Of a stretch of 11,511 bases of DNA, positions 1 through 6,321 are shown piece after piece; position 1 is the stretch's first letter; every line of letters starts with the position of its first letter. The stretch is from Campylobacteraceae bacterium (GTDB lineage Bacteria; Campylobacterota; Campylobacteria; Campylobacterales; Sulfurovaceae). The notes under the pieces were generated by a model, which was not told where the DNA came from, searched no databases, and was given only the letters and a program-made list of their open reading frames with translations. The position numbers were made by a program, and so were the translations under genes. Location: the NCBI GenBank assembly GCA_027026055.1, contig JALVPA010000142.1:1-11511 (forward strand), in the 5' to 3' direction.

Positions 1-996
1 CGCACCGACTTGAACGACGATTATGTCAAAAATATGGCGGTGCTCCTGCAGTCGCTCGATAACGACGGTAACGCCGATAACGGGATTGTCATCACCGACG
101 CGATGCGAGAGGCGTTCCTTGACGATCGCTTCGATATCGCGACAATAGATGCCGAAACGCTCCAAGCCATTATCGAAGAGACGGGCAAAGAGAGCGTGGA
201 TGTCGAAGAGGCGATGGCACACGTCAAAGAGATGCTTATCAAACAGAGCGATCTCGACGAAGAGGACTTCGAAAACGACAAGAGCGACGATACGCCTTCG
301 GAGACAGATGCCGCACCGGCAGAAATCGCGGGCGTGCTGAGCTTCGAAGAGACGGTCGTGGACTTTGACGCCGTAACCGTAGAGGGTCGCTACGATAGTG
401 TCGATTTGACCGACGGCGCACATAGCGTGCTTAACCTCTCTTTGGAGGATGTGCTCGAAATCACAGGCGGCGCCTCTTTGGTCATTAAAGCCGACGGAGA
501 CGATAGCGTCGAGTTGGAAGGCGAATGGGAACAAACGGATGCTAACGTCTATACCGCCGAAGAGGACATCAGCGTCATTATCGACGGCGCGGCGAGCGTA
601 CACTTCGACGAGGTCGAAGAGAAAGAAGAAGAGGAGAGCGAAGAGGAGAATACAAACCGAGAAAACGACGAGAGCGACGAGAGCGACGAAGCAACCTCCG
701 AAACGGTAGAGACGACACAAGAGAGCGAAGCGCGCGCGACGCAAGAGGAACAAAACGATAACGAGAACGCCGAAGAAGAAAACGAAAACGAAAACGCTTC
801 GGATACGGAAGAGGAGGCGTCGGCTCAAGAAGAAGAGAGCCTGGAAGATATCTTGCCCGAAAGTACGCAAGAAGCGCGCGCGACCGAAACGGACGATAGC
901 GACAGGGCTCAAAGCGACGATGTCGGTAGCATCGATGCGGCGAACGATCCGACGGTCGTCGTCACGGTCGACGAACAAATACCCGAGGTGGCGTAA
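1..996 (+). CDS. C-terminal part of a large, very acidic adhesin-like protein (5' end outside window)
   Basis: The frame is open from base 1 (Arg-Thr-Asp, then TTG at 10), so this is probably the 3' end of a longer gene and the TTG is an internal Leu. Numbering from that TTG, residues 4-30 hold a segment with SLDNDGNADNG, an Asp/Asn-rich loop of the kind seen in large calcium-dependent surface proteins. Residues 131-200 hold a module (VDLTDG, LNLSLEDVLEI, DDSVELEGEW, ISVIIDG) like the one I recall near the C-terminus of type I-secreted RTX adhesins. From about 202 to 305 the protein is low-complexity, dominated by Glu, Asp, Ser, Thr and Asn, and it ends in a short Val-rich tail. I see no GGxGxD nonapeptides, membrane segment or cysteine here. 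A surface or secreted role is inference, and the product is best left as a hypothetical adhesin-like protein. Confidence 0.6.
   Translation, partial: RTDLNDDYVKNMAVLLQSLDNDGNADNGIVITDAMREAFLDDRFDIATIDAETLQAIIEETGKESVDVEEAMAHVKEMLIKQSDLDEEDFENDKSDDTPSETDAAPAEIAGVLSFEETVVDFDAVTVEGRYDSVDLTDGAHSVLNLSLEDVLEITGGASLVIKADGDDSVELEGEWEQTDANVYTAEEDISVIIDGAASVHFDEVEEKEEEESEEENTNRENDESDESDEATSETVETTQESEARATQEEQNDNENAEEENENENASDTEEEASAQEEESLEDILPESTQEARATETDDSDRAQSDDVGSIDAANDPTVVVTVDEQIPEVA
667..795 (+). repeat. short in-frame tandem repeats coding acidic low-complexity sequence
   Basis: GACGAGAGC occurs twice in tandem (667-684) and starts a third, diverged copy. GAAAAC occurs three times in tandem (778-795). 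Unit lengths are multiples of three, so gain or loss of a copy keeps the frame and changes only the length of the acidic stretch. A 14-base direct repeat, GAAGCGCGCGCGAC, lies at 727 and again at 871, encoding Glu-Ala-Arg-Ala-Thr both times. Confidence 0.6.
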
Positions 997-1006
997 GCGC
1001 CTTTTT
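990..1006 (+). terminator. possible short rho-independent terminator of the acidic protein gene
   Basis: A GGCG/CGCC stem of only 4 bp encloses a TAAG loop that contains the stop codon, and five T residues follow at once (1002-1006). Position and T-run fit a terminator, but the stem is very short. Confidence 0.35.
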
Positions 1007-1021
1007 GTAGCTCGCTCCTTC

Positions 1022-1039
1022 AAAAAAACGATTTCGTTC
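1022..1039 (-). terminator. possible weak terminator of the mobB-fbp operon
   Basis: Read on the minus strand, AACG-AAAT-CGTT runs into seven T residues (plus-strand A-run 1022-1028). It lies about 100 bases past the stop codon of the small cysteine protein gene and faces the plus-strand gene ending at 996. The 4-bp stem is AT-rich, so termination here is tentative. Confidence 0.3.
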
Positions 1040-1139
1040 AGATCATCGTAATGGTGTTGTCGTTCGTACGTAACGAGCGACGGGTAGCGGTTTTGATGTT
1101 TGCGTAGATTTTGCTAAAAGGCAAGGTTTCGTCTTTTCG

Positions 1140-1352
1140 TTAAAACTCGAATCCGCCACCGGTACCTTTGTTCATACTGTCGTAAACCGCTTTGACATAG
1201 GCGTCGCGTATTTCGCATACGAGAAACTTTTCACACGGTATACAACTTTTTAGCCGATGATCCGATTGACACGTTTGTAGGCGTTGCATCTCTTTTTTAC
1301 GTGTCAGTTGCCATTCGTCGAGTTCAACGGCGGTTACGTGTTTCTCAGACAC
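1140..1352 (-). CDS. small conserved four-cysteine protein, 70 aa, unknown function
   Basis: The chosen start is a GTG at 1352-1350 that overlaps the fbp stop by 8 bases and gives MSEKHVTAVELDEW. A longer frame running into fbp has no support. Cysteines sit at 28, 37, 40 and 46, with 37-40 forming a CxxC (CIPC), so the four could bind one zinc ion or an Fe-S cluster. The N-terminal half is charged and probably helical. The C-terminus ends YVKAVYDSMNKGTGGGFEF, with a glycine run and aromatic tail that I recall from short Campylobacterota proteins of unknown function. There is no signal peptide or membrane segment, so it should be cytosolic. The overlap implies translational coupling to fbp. 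Metal binding is inference from cysteine spacing only. Confidence 0.72.
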   Translation of the reverse strand: MSEKHVTAVELDEWQLTRKKEMQRLQTCQSDHRLKSCIPCEKFLVCEIRDAYVKAVYDSMNKGTGGGFEF

Positions 1353-2193
1353 CGTACGCCTCTTTGAGTTTGGCAATCTCGTAGCGACTTCCGAAAAAGC
1401 ACGGCGTCGTATCGTGTACGTGAAGCGGAGCAAGTTCTAACAGTCTGTGTCCTTTGTGATCGACGGCTTCGCCACCCGCCGCTTCGTAGACGAGAGCGAA
1501 AGGAAGCACTTCGAAAAGTTGCCGGAGTTTGCCTTCGGGTTTGTCCGACGTACCCGGATAAGAGAAGATACCGCCGCCTTTGAGCAATATTTGGTGAAGA
1601 TCGGGTACCATGCCGCCGCTATAGCGCAATCGATACCCTTCGGCAAAAAGTTTGTCGATGAAACTTTTGTGATAATCATACCAATGTTGTTGCGTACCGC
1701 CAGGGGCGTTGAGTTTGCCTTTTTTGTTGAGTTGTAGCGTTTCGTAAACCGTCAAAAACGTATCGTTTTGAGCACGATAGTGTTTGGGCGCCTCGCCTTT
1801 GACAACGGTTACCAGTTCGATACGCGGGCCGTAGACGACATAAGCCGAAGCGACAAGGTTCTCACCCTTCAGTTCTCCGTCGTAGATACCGAAGATCGAG
1901 CCGACGGAGAGATTGACGTCGACCAAGCTCGATCCGTCGAGCGGATCGTAACAAATCGTGTATTTGCCCGTTTCGTTCATGACGAGTTCGCCTTCTTTTT
2001 CTTCGCTGACCAGAGATTTGACAAGCGGATGTCCGCTAAAAGCCTTTTCGATAATCGCGTCGCTTTTGATATCGAGTTTGAGTTGGTCATCTCCCGAAGC
2101 GTTGGCGCTGTCGCAGTAACCGAGATCTTCGCTTTTGATAGCACGGTCGATTTCAAGGGCGCAATGTTTGATCGTATCGAAAATCGATTGCAT
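1345..2193 (-). CDS. fbp: fructose-1,6-bisphosphatase, class I
   Basis: Hydrolyses fructose-1,6-bisphosphate to fructose-6-phosphate and phosphate in the cytosol, the committed step of gluconeogenesis and also useful in carbon-fixing metabolism. The start at 2193 gives 282 residues and sits behind an AAAGGA ribosome site. An in-frame ATG at 2238 would overlap the mobB end and lacks this support. Class I signatures are clear: SEE at 63-65 and DPLDGSS at 83-89 supply metal ligands (E64/E65, D83, D86), RYSGGMVPDLHQILLKGGG at 190-208 is the substrate region, and E237 in YEAAGGEA matches the last metal ligand. The length is a little below the roughly 330 residues of many class I enzymes, apparently through a short N-terminus. 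It lies 14 bases after mobB and overlaps the small cysteine protein gene. Confidence 0.95.
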   Translation of the reverse strand: MQSIFDTIKHCALEIDRAIKSEDLGYCDSANASGDDQLKLDIKSDAIIEKAFSGHPLVKSLVSEEKEGELVMNETGKYTICYDPLDGSSLVDVNLSVGSIFGIYDGELKGENLVASAYVVYGPRIELVTVVKGEAPKHYRAQNDTFLTVYETLQLNKKGKLNAPGGTQQHWYDYHKSFIDKLFAEGYRLRYSGGMVPDLHQILLKGGGIFSYPGTSDKPEGKLRQLFEVLPFALVYEAAGGEAVDHKGHRLLELAPLHVHDTTPCFFGSRYEIAKLKEAYGV

Positions 2194-2207
2194 ACGGGTT
2201 CCTTTGT

Positions 2208-2705
2208 TTAAATGACTTTGGCATGTTTTTTTATCCAAGCGATAACGGCGTCGGTATCGTTAAGATCCAAAATATCGATCCCCGGAGGTATCTCGTAACG
2301 CGAAAGATCGACGCTCTCGTCTATCGCGATCGCTTCGCTATAATCGAAATAGCTTGTGTCGATTTCGTTTCTAAATACGGCGATTCTCGGAAGCGGCAAG
2401 GTTTTGAGCCCTTCGACCAGCAAGATATCGAAGTCGTTGATCATCGAAACTATCTCGTCGAAACGTTTTTCTCTATGCGAAAAATAGGTGGTGCGCGTCG
2501 GAGAGACTACGACCGTCTCGGCGCCGGTTTCGAAAAAGATATGACTGTCTTTTCCGGGTGTATCGAATACCGCTTTGTCTTTGGGATCGTTTTTGACGAT
2601 AGCGACTTTCTTCGTCTCCAACAATCGTCGCGCGACTTTTGCGATAAGAGTGGTTTTTCCGCTGTTGGAAGGTCCCGTAAAGGCTACCGCTACACGTGTT
2701 TTCAC
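2208..2705 (-). CDS. mobB: molybdopterin-guanine dinucleotide biosynthesis adaptor protein MobB
   Basis: A P-loop GTP-binding protein that assists MobA in attaching GMP to molybdopterin, giving the bis-MGD cofactor used by formate dehydrogenases, nitrate reductases and related enzymes. The 165-residue protein begins with a beta strand and Walker A motif GPSNSGKTT at 11-19. Later segments such as DILLVEGLKTLPLPRIAVFR match the family's VEGxK region. The start is GTG at 2705, preceded by AAGGA seven bases upstream; no better start exists before the P-loop. It is the first gene of the mobB-fbp-small protein unit, with a TATAAT box near 2740. Its presence implies a molybdo- or tungstoenzyme elsewhere in the genome, but no other cofactor gene is in view. 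Confidence 0.9.
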   Translation of the reverse strand: MKTRVAVAFTGPSNSGKTTLIAKVARRLLETKKVAIVKNDPKDKAVFDTPGKDSHIFFETGAETVVVSPTRTTYFSHREKRFDEIVSMINDFDILLVEGLKTLPLPRIAVFRNEIDTSYFDYSEAIAIDESVDLSRYEIPPGIDILDLNDTDAVIAWIKKHAKVI

Positions 2706-2737
2706 GCTTGATTCCTTGCACGTTGTCGTTGTCGGAA

Positions 2738-2743
2738 ATTATA
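2738..2743 (-). promoter_or_regulatory. -10 box (TATAAT) of the mobB-fbp operon
   Basis: A perfect TATAAT on the minus strand predicts a transcript start around 2731 and a leader of about 26 bases before the mobB GTG. No good -35 box is visible at 17 bp, but Campylobacterota housekeeping promoters often lack one. Confidence 0.55.
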
Positions 2744-2764
2744 CATCAATCTTTATTGAAACTA

Positions 2765-2773
2765 TGTTAAAAT
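2765..2773 (+). promoter_or_regulatory. extended -10 box of the lipoprotein gene
   Basis: TGTTAAAAT fits the extended -10 pattern TGnTAnAAT. Transcription would start near 2780, leaving about 23 bases of leader before the TTG at 2803. An ATG at 2764 overlaps this box, which argues against that ATG as the start. Confidence 0.5.
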
Positions 2774-2790
2774 CGTTCAGTTACGAAAAA

Positions 2791-2798
2791 AAAGGAAG
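2791..2798 (+). promoter_or_regulatory. ribosome binding site fixing a TTG start
   Basis: AAAGGAAG ends close before the TTG at 2803, with six bases between AAGGA and the codon. The ATG at 2764 has no such site. This supports the TTG start and the lipoprotein signal peptide that results. Confidence 0.6.
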
Positions 2799-2802
2799 CG
2801 CC

Positions 2803-3396
2803 TTGAAACGATGGGAATGGTTGATACCGACGATGCTGTTGGCATTGAGCGGATGTTCTACAAAAGAGCAGGATTTGCTCATGCAAAAGTATCGGCAGCA
2901 AAAAGAGTATCACGGCAAATTGCTCAAAACCGAAAAGATCCAACTCTACAACGACAACAACACGACGAAAGCATTTATCACCGCCACCTATTTGAATGTC
3001 GTACGCGATAAAAACAAAGAAAACAACGTCACCGATCCGCTTCTGAAACTCTTTATGATTTTCAAACCCGAGTTTCCGAACGATAAAAAAGAGAACGAGC
3101 GTTTTATCGTCGGTATCTACCTCGATTCCGAAGTTTACGACGAGTTGGAAGAGGGTAGTTTTGCATTGACGCTCAACGGTAAAAAACCGCTAAAGATCGT
3201 CCCTCTCGAACGTAACGACAAACGGTTGCAACGACTCTCTTTCGTCTCGACGTGGGGCGATTATTTTATGGTGATTTTTCCTCCGATCAAAAGCGAAAAG
3301 CTCAATTTGAAATTCGAAAGCGATCTCTACGGTACGGGAACGATACGGTTTGCCAAGCGTGCGCGTTACGTCTATACGGGTAAAGCGTTCGACTAA
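2803..3396 (+). CDS. small lipoprotein of unknown function
   Basis: Starting from TTG at 2803 the product has 197 residues: basic MKRWEW, a hydrophobic segment and a lipobox LSGC with Cys18, so it should be lipidated and anchored in the inner or outer membrane facing the periplasm. After the Cys comes STKEQ, with no Asp at +2, which fits outer-membrane sorting under the E. coli rule. The rest is a mixed alpha/beta, Lys-rich domain without further cysteines. I do not recognise a named domain. It is read divergently from mobB and converges on the lytic transglycosylase gene with 7 bases between stop codons. From memory, a small gene of this kind sits between mobB and slt in Campylobacter too, hinting at a cell-envelope role. 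No function is assigned. Confidence 0.8.
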   Translation: MKRWEWLIPTMLLALSGCSTKEQDLLMQKYRQQKEYHGKLLKTEKIQLYNDNNTTKAFITATYLNVVRDKNKENNVTDPLLKLFMIFKPEFPNDKKENERFIVGIYLDSEVYDELEEGSFALTLNGKKPLKIVPLERNDKRLQRLSFVSTWGDYFMVIFPPIKSEKLNLKFESDLYGTGTIRFAKRARYVYTGKAFD

Positions 3397-3403
3397 AAGG
3401 CGC

Positions 3404-4690
3404 TTATCTTCTGAAACGATCGGTCATGGTAGGATCGGTGAGCGTTTTGACAAACGGAAGCAAACGCGTCGTTTTTCCCAAAAGATTGAGATAGACGACG
3501 TAGTTGGTAAGGACTTTTTTACCGTATTCTCTCGTTTCGAGGTTGGGTACGCTTTCGATACTCAGATAGGGTTGAAATTTCCCTTTACGAAAAAAAGATT
3601 TTTTGCGGATGAGTCGCTTGGTAAAACCGATACCGCCGTTATAAGCATATGCGATAAAAAGGGGATGATAAAGATACTTGGTTAGGTAGTCCAAATGGAT
3701 ATTGGCGTATTCGATCGCTTTGATGGGGTCGAAAATCTCGTCGTAGTCGATCTTTTCGTTCTGTTGTTTGGCGATATGATCGATCAAAAAAGGCATAAGT
3801 TGCATCATTCCGAGAGCAAAGGAGCGTGAAACGGCGGCAGGAACGAAACGGCTCTCTTGGCGTGCGATGGCGTAGATAAGCGCCTGTCTTTCGACGGGAT
3901 AATGTCGCATCATATCGCGATAGGGCATGGGAAAGTAGGATTTGGTATAACGACAAGCATACTCTTTGATGTAACTGTGCATACCTATCGTTTCCTCCGA
4001 CTCGCAATCTTCTGCCAAAGCGTCCAGATCGGTCGTAGGGGTATAGATACGCTCTTTGATCTTCGCCCAGTCGACGGGGCTACTTGCGTCGATACTCCAT
4101 AAGGTTTTGACCGAAGATTTGGGTACGACAATCGTATCGGGATATTTGCTTTTCGTCAGATCAGCAGCCAGCAAGGTATAGAAGTTGATATGGTAACTCG
4201 ATTTGAGTTTTTGGAGATATTTGTTTTCTTTTGTGACGAGATAGAGCCAAAAAAGCGCTTTGTCTTTTTGCTCTCTCTCTTCGAAGATACGCATCGACGC
4301 TGCGAAATATTCGGCGGCACGCTTGAGCTGACCGCGTTTGACCATCGCGATGCCTTTGTCGAAGGCGAAGTTTCCTTGGATACGATTTTCCCATTTGTGT
4401 TTGATATGGTAATAGTATTTCGGAGGGACGGGTTTGATACGCGGATAGTGCCCCGTTTTGCGTTTGTAGGCTTTTTTTAGTTTCGAATTGAGGGTACTCG
4501 CTTCGCGAATGATTTTGCGCGCTTCTTCTGCCGTTGTGTCGTTTTGACGTAAAAAACGCCAAATGTAGTAATCTTTTTCGATACTTTTGGGCATACGGTG
4601 TACTTCCGCATAGTCGATTCGTTTCGCGACGACGGAGAGGGGGAGTAGTGTTAGGACAATACAGATCGAAACGATGCGAAACGGTTTCAT
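3404..4690 (-). CDS. slt: soluble-type lytic murein transglycosylase
   Basis: Cleaves the MurNAc-GlcNAc bond of peptidoglycan, leaving 1,6-anhydro-MurNAc ends, in the periplasm. The 428-residue product has a signal peptide (hydrophobic 7-22, probable cleavage after VVA). A long helical region follows (30-265), expected to form the superhelical U/L-type domain of Slt70 proteins. The C-terminal SLT domain covers about 268-405: catalytic Glu279 in IARQES, GMMQLMP at 294-300 and AYNGG at 349-353. E. coli Slt70 is around 620 residues, so the helical domain is shorter here, as I recall for Campylobacterota Slt. The ATG lies 9 bases after the yggT stop; its ribosome site is weak, so translation may rely on coupling. 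It converges with the lipoprotein gene. Confidence 0.93.
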   Translation of the reverse strand: MKPFRIVSICIVLTLLPLSVVAKRIDYAEVHRMPKSIEKDYYIWRFLRQNDTTAEEARKIIREASTLNSKLKKAYKRKTGHYPRIKPVPPKYYYHIKHKWENRIQGNFAFDKGIAMVKRGQLKRAAEYFAASMRIFEEREQKDKALFWLYLVTKENKYLQKLKSSYHINFYTLLAADLTKSKYPDTIVVPKSSVKTLWSIDASSPVDWAKIKERIYTPTTDLDALAEDCESEETIGMHSYIKEYACRYTKSYFPMPYRDMMRHYPVERQALIYAIARQESRFVPAAVSRSFALGMMQLMPFLIDHIAKQQNEKIDYDEIFDPIKAIEYANIHLDYLTKYLYHPLFIAYAYNGGIGFTKRLIRKKSFFRKGKFQPYLSIESVPNLETREYGKKVLTNYVVYLNLLGKTTRLLPFVKTLTDPTMTDRFRR

Positions 4691-4699
4691 GACGGCGGC

Positions 4700-4975
4700 T
4701 TATCCCAACAACGCACGCATCATAAAGGTATCGACAAATTGCAATCCCAAAATAATCACAAGCGGCGAAAGATCCAAACCGCCGACAATGACAAAGGGCA
4801 TTTTACGTCTGACCCACGCATAAACAGGTTCGGTAAGCCGATAAAGCGTCTGGACGATCGGATTGTAAGGGTCGGGTCTGACAAAGCTTAATAAAGCGGA
4901 GATAATGACAATCCAGATATAAAGGGTGATGACAGTATGGATAAGATTGACGATAGCGAAGAGAAAAGCATTCAT
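4700..4975 (-). CDS. YggT-family integral membrane protein
   Basis: A 91-residue inner-membrane protein with two hydrophobic segments (about 4-29 and 66-88) joined by a conserved cytoplasmic or periplasmic loop. The loop motif RPDPYNPIVQTLYRLTEPV and the following GGLDLSPLVIILGLQF are characteristic of the YggT/YlmG family. The family is linked to membrane or cell-division functions in bacteria and to nucleoid organisation in plastids, but its molecular role is not settled. The ATG overlaps the gltX stop by 4 bases (ATGA) and has an almost complete Shine-Dalgarno sequence inside the gltX 3' end, so it should be translated strongly and coupled to gltX. Confidence 0.9.
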   Translation of the reverse strand: MNAFLFAIVNLIHTVITLYIWIVIISALLSFVRPDPYNPIVQTLYRLTEPVYAWVRRKMPFVIVGGLDLSPLVIILGLQFVDTFMMRALLG

Positions 4976-6282
4976 GAGATCACCTCCAAAAGATAGGATT
5001 TGATATGGGTATAGACGTCGCTCAGCTCGGGACCGTGCTCCGCACCCGTAAGTAGCATTCTCAACGGTTTGAAAAAGCGTTTGCCTTTGAGTTGCGTTTT
5101 TTCGTTCAAGTAGGCTTTGAAGTCGTCGAAGGCTTCAAAATAGGGCGCTTGCTCTATGGCGTTTTGCAAGATGCGCATCTCTTCGCCCCATTCGTTGTCG
5201 AACGACTTCGGAGAGAAAATCGGTTTGATTTTGGCGTCGAGTTCTTTAATCGTACTGGCTTCTTCAAGATAAAGTTTCGCCAATTTTCCGATCGCGGCAT
5301 CGGCAAAACCGAACACCGTTGAAAGTTTTTTATCATCCATTCGTTTGAGATGCTCTCTGTTGAGAAAACGCAGTTTGTCAAGATCGAATTTCGCAGGCGA
5401 TTTGGAAATCTCGCGAATATCGTACCACTCGATGGCATCGGGTAGCGTAAAGACTTCTTGCGGGGCTTTGGCATAGCCCAAAAGCAAAAGATAATTGGCG
5501 ATTGCATCGGGGATAAACCCCTCTTGAAAAAGCCATTTGATCGACGAAGCGTTGTCGCGTTTGCTCATCTTTTTGCCTTCTTTGTTGAGGATAATGGGCA
5601 AATGCGCATATACCGTTTTTTCGTCGTAACCCAAAAGACGCTTGATATGAATCTGTTTGGGGGTATTGGAAAGATGATCTTCTCCGCGAATGACCGTCGT
5701 AACGTCACTGAGCATATCGTCGCAAGCACAGGCGAAATTGTAGGTGGGCGAACCGTCCGCACGTATGATCACGAAGCTGTCCACCTCGAAAGGCGCACTC
5801 TCTTGGCGCCCCTTGATCAAATCGTCGAAAGCGATCGTCGCATCGGGTTTTTTGATACGGATGACGTAGGGCGTTTTGTTCGCTTTGAGTTCCGCCAAAG
5901 CCGTTTTGTCAAGGGTTTCGCATCGTCCGCTATAACGATAAGGCCGTTTTTGGGCTTTTGCCTCTTCGCGTTCGGCTTCGAGCATCTCGGGCGTACAGGT
6001 ACAGACAAAGGCTTTACCCTCTTCGACGAGTTTGACGGCGAGTTGTTGATGGATATGCAGATGTTCGCTTTGGTGATAAACCTGATCGTGATGTATGGCG
6101 AACTTTTCGAGAATCTGCATGATTTCGGTATCTTTGCCTTCGATATTGCGCGCTTTGTCCGTATCTTCGATACGCACCAAAAAAGCTTCGTCGCGTTGTT
6201 TGGCTACGAGATAGTTGAGTAGGGCGACCCTGAGGTTGCCTATGTGCATGTCTCCCGTCGGTGACGGCGCAAATCTTAGCAT
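4972..6282 (-). CDS. gltX: glutamyl-tRNA synthetase, GltX2 type (probably charges tRNA-Gln)
   Basis: Class I aminoacyl-tRNA synthetase attaching glutamate to tRNA. The 436-residue protein has the Rossmann signature FAPSPTGDMHIGN (HIGH-like motif 13-16), RIEDTD at 37-42, and KKMSKRD at 237-243. Its start MLRFAPSPTGDMHIGNLR and the region around the class I motifs resemble, from memory, Helicobacter pylori GltX2 (HP0643). That enzyme preferentially glutamylates tRNA-Gln, the product then being amidated by GatCAB, since these bacteria lack a glutaminyl-tRNA synthetase. A canonical GltX1 should therefore exist elsewhere in the genome. The ATG is preceded by GGAGA and lies 39 bases from the next gene; a TATAAT box sits in that gap. 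First gene of a gltX-yggT-slt unit. Enzyme class is certain; the tRNA-Gln preference is inference from resemblance. Confidence 0.93.
   Translation of the reverse strand: MLRFAPSPTGDMHIGNLRVALLNYLVAKQRDEAFLVRIEDTDKARNIEGKDTEIMQILEKFAIHHDQVYHQSEHLHIHQQLAVKLVEEGKAFVCTCTPEMLEAEREEAKAQKRPYRYSGRCETLDKTALAELKANKTPYVIRIKKPDATIAFDDLIKGRQESAPFEVDSFVIIRADGSPTYNFACACDDMLSDVTTVIRGEDHLSNTPKQIHIKRLLGYDEKTVYAHLPIILNKEGKKMSKRDNASSIKWLFQEGFIPDAIANYLLLLGYAKAPQEVFTLPDAIEWYDIREISKSPAKFDLDKLRFLNREHLKRMDDKKLSTVFGFADAAIGKLAKLYLEEASTIKELDAKIKPIFSPKSFDNEWGEEMRILQNAIEQAPYFEAFDDFKAYLNEKTQLKGKRFFKPLRMLLTGAEHGPELSDVYTHIKSYLLEVIS
4981..4987 (-). promoter_or_regulatory. near-perfect Shine-Dalgarno for yggT inside the gltX 3' end
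   Basis: On the minus strand GGAGGTGATCTC precedes the yggT ATG. GGAGGTGATC is complementary to the 3' end of 16S rRNA over its full anti-Shine-Dalgarno core. The same bases code the gltX C-terminus Glu-Val-Ile-Ser. Confidence 0.7.
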
Positions 6283-6308
6283 GAATCTCTCCGTTTTGGA
6301 ATGATGGT

Positions 6309-6314
6309 ATTATA
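6309..6314 (-). promoter_or_regulatory. -10 box (TATAAT) of the gltX-yggT-slt operon
   Basis: A perfect TATAAT on the minus strand lies about 26 bases before the gltX ATG, with an A-rich stretch just upstream and no clear -35 hexamer. It begins right behind the stop codon of the neighbouring gene. Confidence 0.55.
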
Positions 6315-6321
6315 TGTTTTT

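Noticed and set aside
1060..1076. Inverted repeat TCGTT-N7-AACGA in the gap between convergent genes
   Set aside because: Only five paired bases, no T-run on either side; could arise by chance, so not listed as a terminator.
2194..2238. Longer fbp start at ATG 2238
   Set aside because: It would overlap the mobB end and add 15 unconserved-looking residues; ATG 2193 has AAAGGA upstream and matches the family start.
2223..2711. Open frame of 162 codons on the plus strand opposite mobB
   Set aside because: Antisense of a P-loop protein with a clear motif, and no promoter or plausible protein features.
3375..3408. Possible bidirectional terminator (AAGCG...CGCTT) between the lipoprotein gene and slt
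   Set aside because: Five-base stem with a 13-base loop and no T-run following on either strand.
5458..6222. Open frame of about 254 codons on the plus strand inside gltX
   Set aside because: It is fully antisense to a certain synthetase gene and has no recognisable domain; the opposite strand of this GC-moderate DNA often stays open.
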